A stretch of DNA of 64,000 bases from Roseovarius faecimaris (GTDB taxonomy: Bacteria > Pseudomonadota > Alphaproteobacteria > Rhodobacterales > Rhodobacteraceae), in the NCBI RefSeq assembly GCF_009762325.1, contig NZ_CP034348.1:1432501-1496500 (forward strand), written 5' to 3'. Shown one piece after another: positions 42,928-53,542 of the stretch. The notes beneath the pieces are model-generated. The model was not told where the DNA came from. It searched no databases and saw only the letters and a program-made list of their open reading frames with translations. The stretch's first letter is position 1; the number at the start of each line of letters is the position of its first letter. The position numbers and the translations under genes are program-made.

Positions 42928-44040
42928 ATGGGGAACGGTCCGAGAGTGGCCGCGTGGAAAGATGTAGTGCCCGACTGGGTGCCGCGCCCGGCGGTGCATT
43001 ATCTGGCCCATACCGAAGCAGGCCTGCCCATCCGGGAACTCGCGCGTGGCGCGGGCTGTCATGCGTCGACCGTCCTGAGACAAATCCGCAGTTTTGAAAC
43101 CCGGCGCGAAGACCCGCTGGTGGACGCGGCTCTGCACCGGCTTGGCCGACGGGTATTTTTACGAGGTACCGGTTCTTCCAGAGAGGAGACACGGATGATT
43201 GCACATAGTGCCGAACACGAAGCCGACCCCGCCCTGACCGAGGGGGAACTGCGCCAACAGGCGCTGCGGGTGCTGCGACGCCTGTGCGAGAGCGGCGCGC
43301 TTCTGGTGGTGGCCGACAACATGGACAAGGCGGTGATCGTGCGCGAGAGCGCCGATAACGAACCCACGCGGACGGGGATCGTCGAGAAAAAGGTGGCCGA
43401 GGCGCTGGCGCTGAAGGGCTGGCTGCAATGTGGCAAGACGGGGCGGATCACCCGCTATGCCATTTCATCCGCCGGGCGCGATGCGCTGAGCCGGTTGATG
43501 GCCGAGGCGGAGAACAAGGCGCTGGGATTTGCCGATGCGCAGGCCCGGTTCGACGGGCCGGGGCATGAGGCCCCTCCGGCGCAGGCCGATCCGGGGCCCC
43601 GGCGCGGGCGGCGGCGGCGCTATGGCGGAACCGAATCGCCCCTGGTCGTGCTGGCGCGGCGCAGGGACAAGAGCGGGCAGAGCTTTCTGACCGACGATCT
43701 GGTGCGTGCGGGAGAGCGGCTGCGCGAGGATTTCGAGTTGGCGCAGATGGAAAGCCGCGGCGCACAGGATTGGGAGAGCTATCTCGACATGCCTGCGGTC
43801 GGAGACGCGCCCACCGAGGGCAGCACCGCGCGGGCCCGGGTGATCGGCGCGCTGCGCGATCTGGGCCCGGGTCTGGGCGATGTGGCGCTGCAATGCTGCT
43901 GTTACCTGGAGGGGCTGGAACGGATTGAGAAGCGCATGAACTGGTCCGCGCGCTCAGGCAAGATCGTGCTGCGGATCGCGCTTCAGCGGCTCAGACGGCA
44001 TTACGAGCAACTGGGCGAGGCGGCGCGGATGATCGGTTGA
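42928..44040 (+). CDS. Helix-turn-helix protein with DUF6456
   Basis: 370 residues. The ATG at 42928 has GGAGG nine bases upstream; the frame to 42904 adds eight residues that include that ribosome site. An N-terminal helix-turn-helix is seen in GLPIRELARGAGCHASTVLRQIRSFE (residues about 32-57, quoted in part). A winged-helix-like middle (GIVEKKVAEALALKGWLQC ... RYAISSAGRDAL, about 150-195) follows, and the DUF6456 region at the C-terminus has DLVRAGERLREDFELAQM and VALQCCCYLEGLERIEKRMNW. It is likely a DNA-binding regulator. Targets are unknown; the divergent DUF6477 gene is a candidate. A link to CtrA control is only suggested by the nearby box. Confidence 0.8.
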   Translation: MGNGPRVAAWKDVVPDWVPRPAVHYLAHTEAGLPIRELARGAGCHASTVLRQIRSFETRREDPLVDAALHRLGRRVFLRGTGSSREETRMIAHSAEHEADPALTEGELRQQALRVLRRLCESGALLVVADNMDKAVIVRESADNEPTRTGIVEKKVAEALALKGWLQCGKTGRITRYAISSAGRDALSRLMAEAENKALGFADAQARFDGPGHEAPPAQADPGPRRGRRRRYGGTESPLVVLARRRDKSGQSFLTDDLVRAGERLREDFELAQMESRGAQDWESYLDMPAVGDAPTEGSTARARVIGALRDLGPGLGDVALQCCCYLEGLERIEKRMNWSARSGKIVLRIALQRLRRHYEQLGEAARMIG

Positions 44041-44089
44041 TCGGGGCGCTGCACGCCGGTGCCTCTCGGGGCGGGCCATTTGGGGGCAC

Positions 44090-44815
44090 CTAGCCGCCGA
44101 CGAGCCAGCCAACCCCATAAGCCACAACCGCGCAGACGCCACCAACGGCGAGGGTTTCCCACAGGCTGCGCCAGAGGTCCTCGCCGGTGGTGTTCCAGCG
44201 CAGAAGACCGAGTGAGGCCAGGGCCAGCCCGGTGGCGAGCACCGAAAGGTAGAAGGTGGTCGCCGTCGGCGCCAGCAGGAAGTAAGGGACGAGCGGTATG
44301 GCCCCGAAGATGACAAAGGCACAGAAGGTGAAGATACCGTTGAGCGCCGGGCTTTCCTCGTTGGGATCAACCATACCGAATTCGTAGGTCATCATCAGGT
44401 CGGCCATGATGCCGGGGTGGCGCGACAGGATCGTGGCGGTGGTGTCGGCCTCGCCCGGGGGCAGGCCGCGCTGGCGCAGGATTTCAAACAGCTCCATGCG
44501 TTCCTGTTCGGGGTTGGCGGCGATCTCGCGCAGCTCGGCGGCGCGGCGGGAATGGTAGAGATCGTGCTGCGAGCGCAGGGACAGAAACTCGCCCAGCCCC
44601 ATGCTGACCGCATCGGCAAAGAGGTTGGCGAGACCAAAGACCAGCACCGCCAGCCCGCCGATCTGAGCGACACCTTCGGCCTGCGCCCCGGCGAAGCCCG
44701 CGACGATGGCGAAGGTGGTGACGATCCCGTCATTGCCGCCATAGACGATCTGCTTGAGATATTCCTGCATCTGCCCGAGCTGATGTGCGTCGCGGCGATG
44801 TGCCTGCCAGTCCAT
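44090..44815 (-). CDS. VIT1/CCC1-family iron or manganese transporter
   Basis: 241 residues with five membrane segments. The family signature near the start is YLKQIVYGGNDGIVTTFAIVAG (quoted in part), followed by FADAVSMGLGEFLS with the conserved Asp, Met, Gly and Glu residues of the first two helices. The cytoplasmic metal-binding loop is acidic (about 85-135; EQERMELFEIL ... GEADTTATIL). Members move Fe2+ or Mn2+ out of the cytosol. It lies 120 bases beyond the katG end on the same strand, past a terminator. Its proximity to katG/oxyR is consistent with iron handling under oxidative stress, though joint transcription is not supported. Confidence 0.87.
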   Translation of the reverse strand: MDWQAHRRDAHQLGQMQEYLKQIVYGGNDGIVTTFAIVAGFAGAQAEGVAQIGGLAVLVFGLANLFADAVSMGLGEFLSLRSQHDLYHSRRAAELREIAANPEQERMELFEILRQRGLPPGEADTTATILSRHPGIMADLMMTYEFGMVDPNEESPALNGIFTFCAFVIFGAIPLVPYFLLAPTATTFYLSVLATGLALASLGLLRWNTTGEDLWRSLWETLAVGGVCAVVAYGVGWLVGG

Positions 44816-44876
44816 GCTTGGTTGCCCTTATGCTGCTCAGATACCTGTCATGCTATAGCCGTGCAGGCAGAGATGC

Positions 44877-44908
44877 AAAACGCCCGAAGGGGATCCTCCG
44901 GGCGTTTC
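44877..44908 (-). terminator. Rho-independent terminator of katG
   Basis: On the minus strand AACGCCCG / CGGGCGTT, 8-bp arms with a 12-base loop, followed by TTGC after the terminal TT. It lies 28 bases after the katG stop. Confidence 0.75.
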
Positions 44909-44935
44909 ACTGCGGTTAGATAAGCGCGGTGCGGC

Positions 44936-47257
<2,322 letters not shown>

Positions 47258-48238
47258 ATGAATGTGACCTTCCGCCAACTCACCTATTTCAAGGCCCTGG
47301 CCGAGCAGCGGCATTTTGGCCGGGCGGCGGAGGTGGTGAATGTGTCGCAACCGGCCTTGTCCGTGCAGATCCGCGAGATGGAGGCGGCCCTTGGTCAGCC
47401 ACTTGTCGAGCGGCGCGCGCGCGAGGCGGTGCTGACCCCGTTCGGACGGATGATCCTGCACCATGCCGAGCGGGTGCTGGCCGAGATGCAGGCGCTGAAC
47501 GAGGCGGCGCGCTGGCGCGGGGGGCTGAGCGGGCGGCTGAACCTGGGGCTGATCCCGACCGTGGCGCCCTATATCCTGACCGATGTGCTGGAGGCGCTGC
47601 GCACGGGAGACATTTCGCTCGATGTGCAGGTGCAGGAGGCCAAGACCGACCGGCTGATCCGGGCGTTGCAATCGGGTCAGCTTGACGCGGCGGTGATGGC
47701 GCTGCCGGTGGTGGGGGAGGGGCTGATCGCGGTGCCGCTTTTCGAGGATCCGTTCCTTCTGGCCGGGTCGGCGGCACGGCTGGAGGCGCTGGGAGAGCAG
47801 AGCGAGGCGCTCCGGCCCACCGGGCTGGGCGCGGCGCCGCTTCTGTTGCTGGAGGACGGGCATTGCCTGACCGATCAGGCGCTGGAGGTTTGTGGGCGAA
47901 ACCGCTCCCATGCGCAGATCGACACCGGCGCGTCATCGCTGCCGACACTGGCGCGGCTGGTGGCGGCGGGGTTCGGGCTGACGCTGATTCCCGAACTGGC
48001 GGCGGTGGCAGAGCTGCGGGCCGCGCCGGACATGCGCGTGATACGCTTTGCCGCACCGGAGCCGAGCCGCCAGATCGGGCTTGTGCGGCGCACCTCCAGC
48101 CAGGGTGAAGAATGGTTCGCGGAATTGTCGTCAATCCTCGCGCGGGTGGGCGAAAGATTGTTAAACGCGGCACGGCTGGAGCTTGCCAAAAAAAAGGAGC
48201 CCGCACCCAAAACGGGCACGGGCCGAAACACCAGATAA
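47258..48238 (+). CDS. oxyR: Hydrogen peroxide sensor OxyR (LysR family)
   Basis: 326 residues. The N-terminal LysR helix-turn-helix (RQLTYFKALAEQRHFGRAAE ... VSQPALSVQIREMEAALG) is followed by a regulatory domain. The two redox cysteines of OxyR are present as Cys203 and Cys212 (EDGHCLTDQALEVC), nine residues apart like Cys199 and Cys208 in Escherichia coli. It activates katG when peroxide oxidises these residues. The gene is divergent from katG. The last 20 residues (AKKKEPAPKTGTGRNTR) are unusual: the DNA beneath them is a terminator-like hairpin that fits the other strand. Confidence 0.94.
   Translation: MNVTFRQLTYFKALAEQRHFGRAAEVVNVSQPALSVQIREMEAALGQPLVERRAREAVLTPFGRMILHHAERVLAEMQALNEAARWRGGLSGRLNLGLIPTVAPYILTDVLEALRTGDISLDVQVQEAKTDRLIRALQSGQLDAAVMALPVVGEGLIAVPLFEDPFLLAGSAARLEALGEQSEALRPTGLGAAPLLLLEDGHCLTDQALEVCGRNRSHAQIDTGASSLPTLARLVAAGFGLTLIPELAAVAELRAAPDMRVIRFAAPEPSRQIGLVRRTSSQGEEWFAELSSILARVGERLLNAARLELAKKKEPAPKTGTGRNTR
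48188..48223 (-). terminator. Terminator-like hairpin facing the minus strand, inside the oxyR end
   Basis: On the minus strand GCCCGTGCCC-GTTTT-GGGTGCGGGC, 10-bp arms with two G-U pairs, then TCC and eight T. On the + strand the same positions give C-A mismatches and no T tract. So it is shaped for minus strand transcripts, yet no minus strand gene ends here. Confidence 0.6.
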
Positions 48239-48362
48239 CCTTGAAACGCGGTGGCACTGGTTACATTTTCCCGTCTGCCCGGAGGCTTGGGGCAACTGGT
48301 ACTCCCCACCGCTATGGACTATATTTGCGCAAGGTTACGAAACCATTCGCGGGGAATAAATC

Positions 48363-49310
48363 GTGAGAGACCTCAAAATCCCGGAGCAGCGTCACCCGGA
48401 AAAACAGCGCCGTCCCGACAGCCCGCGACTGAAGAAACCCGACTGGATCAGGGTCAAGGCGCCGGTCGGCAAAGGCTATCAGGACACGCACAAGATCATG
48501 CGCGAGCACAAGCTGGTGACGGTCTGCGAAGAGGCGGGCTGCCCCAATGCGGGCGAGTGCTGGAACCAGGGTCATGCGACGATGATGATCATGGGCGAGG
48601 TCTGCACGCGGGCCTGTTCCTTCTGCAATATCGCGACGGGCAAGCCGGCCGAGGGGCTGGATGCGTTCGAGCCGGGGCGCGTGGCCGATGCGGTGCAGAA
48701 GCTGGGGCTGAACCATGTGGTGGTGACCTCCGTCGACCGCGACGATATCGAGGATGGCGGGGCGGCGCATTTTGCCCAGACCATCCGCGCCATCCGGCAT
48801 CGCAGCCCGGAGACCACGATCGAGATTCTGACGCCGGATTTCCTGCATTGCGACCCGTGCGTGCTGGAAGTGGTCGTTGAGGCGCGGCCCGATGTGTTCA
48901 ACCACAACCTTGAAACCGTGCCGGGCCTCTATCCGGCGGTGCGCCCGGGCGCGCGCTATTTCCACAGCTTGCGGCTGTTGCAGCGGGTCAAGGAAATGGA
49001 CCCGATGATGTTTACCAAATCGGGCATCATGGTGGGGCTGGGTGAGACCCGGCAACAGGTGCATCAGGTGATGGACGACATGCGCGCGGCGGGCATCGAT
49101 TTTCTGACGATCGGGCAATACCTGCAACCGACGCCCAAGCATCACCCGGTTGACCGTTATGTGCATCCCGATGAGTTTGCGGCCTATGAGAAGGCGGCCT
49201 ATGGCAAGGGGTTCCTGATGGTCTCGGCCACGCCGCTGACACGGTCGAGCTATCACGCGGGCGATGATTTTGCCCGGCTGCGCGACGCGCGGCAGGCCAA
49301 GCACGGATAG
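48363..49310 (+). CDS. lipA: Lipoyl synthase
   Basis: 315 residues from a GTG start ([13 protein letters not shown] follows, as in the family). The auxiliary [4Fe-4S] cluster ligands are in [12 protein letters not shown] (near residue 56), and the radical-SAM cluster is in [10 protein letters not shown] (near residue 80). The C-terminal RSSYHAGD contains the Ser that ligates the auxiliary cluster. It inserts two sulfur atoms into the octanoyl chain to make lipoyl groups. No strong ribosome site is seen; CGGGGA lies nearby. It follows oxyR by 124 bases, and joint transcription is uncertain. Its 3' spacer holds a GGTGCGTG palindrome. Confidence 0.96.
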   Translation: MRDLKIPEQRHPEKQRRPDSPRLKKPDWIRVKAPVGKGYQDTHKIMREHKLVTVCEEAGCPNAGECWNQGHATMMIMGEVCTRACSFCNIATGKPAEGLDAFEPGRVADAVQKLGLNHVVVTSVDRDDIEDGGAAHFAQTIRAIRHRSPETTIEILTPDFLHCDPCVLEVVVEARPDVFNHNLETVPGLYPAVRPGARYFHSLRLLQRVKEMDPMMFTKSGIMVGLGETRQQVHQVMDDMRAAGIDFLTIGQYLQPTPKHHPVDRYVHPDEFAAYEKAAYGKGFLMVSATPLTRSSYHAGDDFARLRDARQAKHG

Positions 49311-49398
49311 GCGACCCGAAGAGGTTGCAGGGGCCTTTGCCCGGCGGATCCGGTTCACAGATACGCCCGGCATTCGATTGGCGGAATCACTGGCGGGT

Positions 49399-49418
49399 GG
49401 TGCGTGTGAACACGCACC
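49399..49418. repeat. GGTGCGTG palindromic repeat, copy 4
   Basis: GGTGCGTGT-GA-ACACGCACC, perfect 9-bp arms with compensating changes relative to the other copies (T and A instead of A and T inside the stem). It lies 89 bases after lipA in a 290-base spacer that has no gene. Confidence 0.8.
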
Positions 49419-49537
49419 CTACAGCTTGCTGAACACGCAGATGGGACGGTCTGGCAGGTTCGTGACCTGCCGCTCCCCGAGCTGTGCATTCAGAGCGAGG
49501 CGGCCTCAACCAGACCTGGAGGCGGCACGAACCGGCC

Positions 49538-49566
49538 AAAAAAAACACCGGCCACAAGGACCGGTG
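49538..49566 (-). terminator. Rho-independent terminator of the DUF882 gene
   Basis: On the minus strand CACCGG ... CCGGTG with a short inner GG/CC stem, followed by TTTTTTTT. It lies about 35 bases after the stop of the gene at 49601. Confidence 0.87.
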
Positions 49567-49600
49567 CTTTCAGGTTGTACATGAAACTTCGAGTGGTTTT

Positions 49601-50170
49601 TTAGCTGCCCCAGGTGCGGACCGGGCCACAGTCCATATGGACGAAGTTGGACCCCGAATAACGGCCGACGCCCCCGCCACGGCAGGCGGCAGCGGCGCGG
49701 AACATCTGATTGACCGAGCGCGAGCTGAGCCGCAGATCGGCCGCTTCGCCCTTCATATGGCGGGAATTCTTGGCGACCCCGCGCGAGCGCGAGCGCAGCA
49801 TCGCGTTGGTCTTGGGGCTGCGGTAGCCGGACAGCAGCATATAGGGTTCGTGCGCGTCCAGCAGGTTATGGGCTGCAGCCATGATATCAATGGTGCGAAT
49901 GTCGATGTTGCGCACGTCATTGGTGCGCCAGTCGCGCATGAAGAGGGTGATCTCTTTCACGGCGTCCTTGATGTAGCTGCCTTCGATCCAGTAGATCGTG
50001 TCTATCTTTTCACCGGTGCGCGGCGATGTCATCCGGATGCGGCGAATATCGCCTGCACCGCGAAGCAACCCTGCTGCATTTGAAAAAGTTGGAGCGGCTG
50101 CGATTGTGGTGGCTGCGAATGCCCCTAAAACCCCACGCCGCGTCATGCTCAGCGAGCTAAATTCCGTCAT
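49601..50170 (-). CDS. DUF882 / M15-type peptidase, Tat-exported
   Basis: 189 residues. The start MTEFSSLSMTRRGVLGAFAATTI (quoted in part) has a Tat-like twin Arg and a hydrophobic stretch, so the product is probably exported folded. The zinc motifs of the DUF882/YcbK-MepK family are seen: SGYRSPKTNAMLR (near residue 115), SRHMKGEAADLRL (His and Asp, near 137) and FVHMDCGP (His near 177). Relatives cleave L,D (3-3) or D,D cross-links of peptidoglycan. It is divergent from the L,D-transpeptidase gene, which makes 3-3 cross-links, so the two genes plausibly set cross-link turnover. A terminator follows. Confidence 0.88.
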   Translation of the reverse strand: MTEFSSLSMTRRGVLGAFAATTIAAAPTFSNAAGLLRGAGDIRRIRMTSPRTGEKIDTIYWIEGSYIKDAVKEITLFMRDWRTNDVRNIDIRTIDIMAAAHNLLDAHEPYMLLSGYRSPKTNAMLRSRSRGVAKNSRHMKGEAADLRLSSRSVNQMFRAAAACRGGGVGRYSGSNFVHMDCGPVRTWGS

Positions 50171-50514
50171 GTACCTAGCGCCTGTCCCGTCGCTTACCTG
50201 TTATGCCGCAAGTTTGCGGCCCTGCCATCTCATCCCCAGATGCAGTATTCTTATGGCACATTAAGAATCACCGAAAAAGGGTGTTTTTGTCGCAAGGGGA
50301 ACTATCAAGAATTTTCGGCATTTTTTTGCGCAAAAATTGGTTAATGTGCTCGATTTGCGCAGGCGGCTCTGCGTCGCCGTCGCAACACTCGCCCCGGATT
50401 TACGGTTTTTTCGGCGATCTGTCAGAGATTTGATTGGACATCGGCCTGTGCGGAGCGGGATAAAATAAAGGTAGTTTTTGATATTAACGCGCGAACAATT
50501 TGGGGAAGACAGAA
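50171..50514. other. Divergent spacer between DUF882 peptidase and L,D-transpeptidase genes
   Basis: 344 bases, AT-rich compared with the neighbours (for example AAGAATCACCGAAAAAGG, TTTTTTTGCGCAAAAATTGG). No gene is seen. It should hold the promoters of both cell-wall genes. GGTAGTTTTTGATATTAACG near 50470 looks like a promoter element, but no -35/-10 pair is certain. Confidence 0.5.
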
Positions 50515-52128
50515 ATGATTTTGGGATTGAGCCGGGCTGGGCTGCGGGGCGTGGCGCTGGCTGTGACTGTGGCAGTGGCCCAGTTTGCCGGGCCTGCGCC
50601 GGTGGCGGCCGGGGTGACGGCGTTCAAGCAGGCGGTGGCGGAAGCCGCATCGAGCGACCGCGATGTTGCTGATTTCTATCGGGAAAATAATTATGAGCCG
50701 GTCTGGACCGGCGCGGATGAGGATGATGCGGCCCGGCGTCAGGCGCTGTTTCTGGCGCTGTCGGGGGCACAGGCGCATGGGCTGCCGCTGAACCGCTACG
50801 ATGCCGATGCGCTCTATGCGATGCTGCGCGATGTGGGCAGCCCGCGCGACCGCGGCCTGGCCGAAGTGGCGCTGACCAAGACCTTTCTGCGGTTCGCGCA
50901 GGATCTGCGCAGCGGGGCGCTGATCCCGGCCGAGGTGGTGCGCGATATCAAGCGCGAGGTCACCTATGACGACCGCACCAAGACGCTGGAGCGTCTGAGC
51001 CGCGAAAACCCGCGCGCGTTTTTCCGCTCATTGACCCCCGGTACGACCGAATATGCCCGCCTGATGAAAGAAAAGGCGCGGCTGGAGCATCTGATCACCC
51101 AAGGTGGGTGGGGCCCGACCGTGCAGGCCAAATCGCTGGAGCCGGGCGATACCGGGACGGCGGTCTTTGCCCTGCGCAACCGGCTGATCGCCATGGGCTA
51201 TCTGCGCCGCAGCGCCTCGGCCAGCTATGACGGGCTGATGCAGAAGGCGGTGCAGCAGTTTCAGGAGGATCACGGTCTGAACACCGACGGGGTGGCCGGT
51301 GCGACCACGATGAAGCAGATCAATGTCAGCGCCGAGGAGCGGCTGAAATCGGTCATCGTGGCGATGGAGCGCGAACGCTGGTTCAACAAGAGGCGTGGCT
51401 ATCGGCATGTGCTGGTGAACCTCACAGATTTCAGCGCGCGCATTGTCGAGAATGACCGCATCGCCTTTGCCACCCGCGCGGTGGTGGGCAAGAATGTGAG
51501 CGACCGGCGCAGCCCGGAATTTTCCGACGTGATGGAATTCATGGTGATCAACCCGACCTGGAACGTGCCGCGGTCGATCGCCACGAAGGAATACCTGCCG
51601 ATGATGAAGCGCAACCCAAACGCGGCGGGGCATCTGAGGCTCTATGACAGCCGTGGCCGTGTGGTGAACCGCGCCAATATCAACTTTGCGGCCTATACCG
51701 CGCGCAACTTCCCCTACGCGATCAAGCAGCCGCCAAGCTCGCGCAATGCGCTGGGGCTGGTGAAGTTCATGTTCCCCAACAAATACAACATCTATCTGCA
51801 TGACACGCCGCAGAAGAGCCTGTTTGCCCGCGATGTGCGCGCCTTCAGCCACGGCTGTATCCGGCTTCAGCAGCCTTTCGAGTTTGCCTATGAGCTTCTG
51901 AGCAAGCAGACGGATGACCCCGAGGGGCTGTTCCATTCCAAGCTCAGGACCGGGGCGGAAACCAAGGTCGATCTGGAGCAGCCGCTGCCGGTGCATATCA
52001 TGTATCGTACGGCCTTCATCGACGCCAAGGGGCGCGCGCAGTATCGCGACGATGTCTATGGCCGCGATGCGCTGATCTGGCAGGCGCTGGAACGCGAGGG
52101 GGTTTCCCTGCCTGACATTCAGGGCTAA
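50515..52128 (+). CDS. L,D-transpeptidase (YcbB/LdtD-like)
   Basis: 537 residues. A signal peptide (about 1-30) is followed by a helical region with FYRENNYEPVWTG, typical of the YcbB N-terminal domain. A peptidoglycan-binding domain comes next (about 205-265; LEPGDTGTAVFALRNRLIAMGYL). The YkuD catalytic domain (about 280-480) has HDTPQKSLFARDVRAFSHGC with the nucleophile Cys448 in SHGCIRL. It forms 3-3 cross-links in peptidoglycan in the periplasm. The ATG at 50515 has GGGGAAG before it. lpxD starts 27 bases after the stop, so an envelope operon is possible. It is divergent from the DUF882 peptidase. Confidence 0.93.
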   Translation: MILGLSRAGLRGVALAVTVAVAQFAGPAPVAAGVTAFKQAVAEAASSDRDVADFYRENNYEPVWTGADEDDAARRQALFLALSGAQAHGLPLNRYDADALYAMLRDVGSPRDRGLAEVALTKTFLRFAQDLRSGALIPAEVVRDIKREVTYDDRTKTLERLSRENPRAFFRSLTPGTTEYARLMKEKARLEHLITQGGWGPTVQAKSLEPGDTGTAVFALRNRLIAMGYLRRSASASYDGLMQKAVQQFQEDHGLNTDGVAGATTMKQINVSAEERLKSVIVAMERERWFNKRRGYRHVLVNLTDFSARIVENDRIAFATRAVVGKNVSDRRSPEFSDVMEFMVINPTWNVPRSIATKEYLPMMKRNPNAAGHLRLYDSRGRVVNRANINFAAYTARNFPYAIKQPPSSRNALGLVKFMFPNKYNIYLHDTPQKSLFARDVRAFSHGCIRLQQPFEFAYELLSKQTDDPEGLFHSKLRTGAETKVDLEQPLPVHIMYRTAFIDAKGRAQYRDDVYGRDALIWQALEREGVSLPDIQG

Positions 52129-52155
52129 ACCGGCCCGCAAAGGCGGGAGGCGAGT

Positions 52156-53250
52156 ATGGCCCATTCGGTGAAAGAGATTGCAGCGGCGCTGGAGGCGGAG
52201 GCCTTTGGCGCCGTTGACATTGAGGTGACCGGTGCGGCGGAGCCTGCGGATGCGGGCGCGACCGATCTGGCGCTGGCGATGAAGCCCGCCTATGCCGAGG
52301 CTCTGGGGCAGGGGCAGGCCCGTGCGGCCATGCTCTGGGCCGGGGCCGACTGGCAGGCGCTGGGGCTGGAGGCAGCGATTCTGGTGCCGCGCCCGCGCTA
52401 TGCCATGGCGGGGCTGACGCAGATGCTGGACCCCGGTGAGGGCTGGGAGGCGGGTGTCGTGCACCCGTCGGCGGTGATCGATCCCGGTGCGGAGCTGGGC
52501 GAGGGGGTCACGGTGGGCCCGCTGGCGGTGATTGCGCGTGGCGCACGGATCGGCGCCGGATCGGTGATCGGCCCGCAATGTTTTGTCGGGGTCGGGGCAG
52601 AGATCGGCGAGGGCTGTACCTTGCGCGAAGGGGCCAGGGTGGCCGCGCGCGTGCGCCTGGGCCGGGGCGTCATCCTGCAGCCGGGGGCGGTCATCGGCGG
52701 CGACGGGTTTTCCTATGTCACCCCCGAGGTCTCGGCCATCGAGAAGGTGCGCGAGACGCTGAAGGATACCGGAGATGCCGAGGCACAGGCCTATGCCCGC
52801 ATTCACTCGCTCGGCTCGGTCTGGCTTCAGGATGGCGTCGAGGTGGGGGCCAACACCACCATTGACCGCGGCACGATCCGCGACACGGTGATCGGCGCAC
52901 GCACCAAGATCGATAACCTTGTGCAGATCGGCCATAACTGCATCACCGGCACCGATTGCCTGATCTGCGGCATGGCCGGGCTGGCAGGCTCTGTGACGCT
53001 GGGCGACAACGTGGTGATGGGCGGGCGTTCGGCGGTGGCCGATAACACGCGCATTGGCAGCAATGTGGTGCTGTCGGGCGGCACCAAGGTGATCTCGAAC
53101 GTGCCGGATGGGCGGGTGATGATGGGATACCCCGCCACCAAGATGGACACGCAGATCGAGCTCTACAAATATCAGCGCCGGCTGGGGCGGCTCTTCGCTG
53201 ATGTCGCAGCCCTCAAGAAAACGGTTTTAAAAGGCGGAAAGAGCGACTAA
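52156..53250 (+). CDS. lpxD: UDP-3-O-acylglucosamine N-acyltransferase
   Basis: 364 residues. The N-terminal uridine-binding domain (about 1-100) is followed by a left-handed beta-helix of hexapeptide repeats (about 105-330; [20 protein letters not shown]). The catalytic His lies in [12 protein letters not shown] (near residue 258), and [21 protein letters not shown] is a typical LpxD segment. A C-terminal helix follows. It adds the N-linked 3-hydroxyacyl chain in lipid A synthesis, using acyl-ACP. The next gene, 34 bases on, is an acyl carrier protein, so the operon may supply its own acyl donor. The usual lpxA-fabZ neighbours are not here. Confidence 0.95.
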   Translation: MAHSVKEIAAALEAEAFGAVDIEVTGAAEPADAGATDLALAMKPAYAEALGQGQARAAMLWAGADWQALGLEAAILVPRPRYAMAGLTQMLDPGEGWEAGVVHPSAVIDPGAELGEGVTVGPLAVIARGARIGAGSVIGPQCFVGVGAEIGEGCTLREGARVAARVRLGRGVILQPGAVIGGDGFSYVTPEVSAIEKVRETLKDTGDAEAQAYARIHSLGSVWLQDGVEVGANTTIDRGTIRDTVIGARTKIDNLVQIGHNCITGTDCLICGMAGLAGSVTLGDNVVMGGRSAVADNTRIGSNVVLSGGTKVISNVPDGRVMMGYPATKMDTQIELYKYQRRLGRLFADVAALKKTVLKGGKSD

Positions 53251-53284
53251 ATCCGGCGCAGCAAGTCCGATAGGGTAGTCGCAG

Positions 53285-53542
53285 ATGAGCATCAGGGATC
53301 GCGTCATCAACATCATCGCCGAACAGGCGGTGCTTGAGCCGGAAGATGTGACGATGGAGAGCACGCTGGAAAGCCTCGGCATCGACAGTCTGGGGCTGGT
53401 GGAGAGCATCTTTGCCATCGAGGAAGAGTTCGACATTTCGGTGCCGTTCAATGCCAACGCGCCCAGCGAGAGCGATTTCGACATTTCAAGCGTGGCCTCC
53501 ATTGTGGCGGGGATCGAACAGCTGGTGAAAGAACAGTCGTGA
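53285..53542 (+). CDS. Acyl carrier protein (dedicated, not the housekeeping type)
   Basis: 85 residues. The phosphopantetheine site is Ser35 in GIDSLGLVE, and the helix-rich acidic fold is typical (EPEDVTMESTLESLG, EEFDISVPF). Unlike housekeeping AcpP it lacks the IDSLDTVELVMA motif. It lies between lpxD and a ketoacyl synthase, which overlaps its stop by four bases. The trio suggests a separate acyl carrier for a special fatty acid, probably for lipid A or another envelope lipid; this is inference. Confidence 0.9.
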   Translation: MSIRDRVINIIAEQAVLEPEDVTMESTLESLGIDSLGLVESIFAIEEEFDISVPFNANAPSESDFDISSVASIVAGIEQLVKEQS

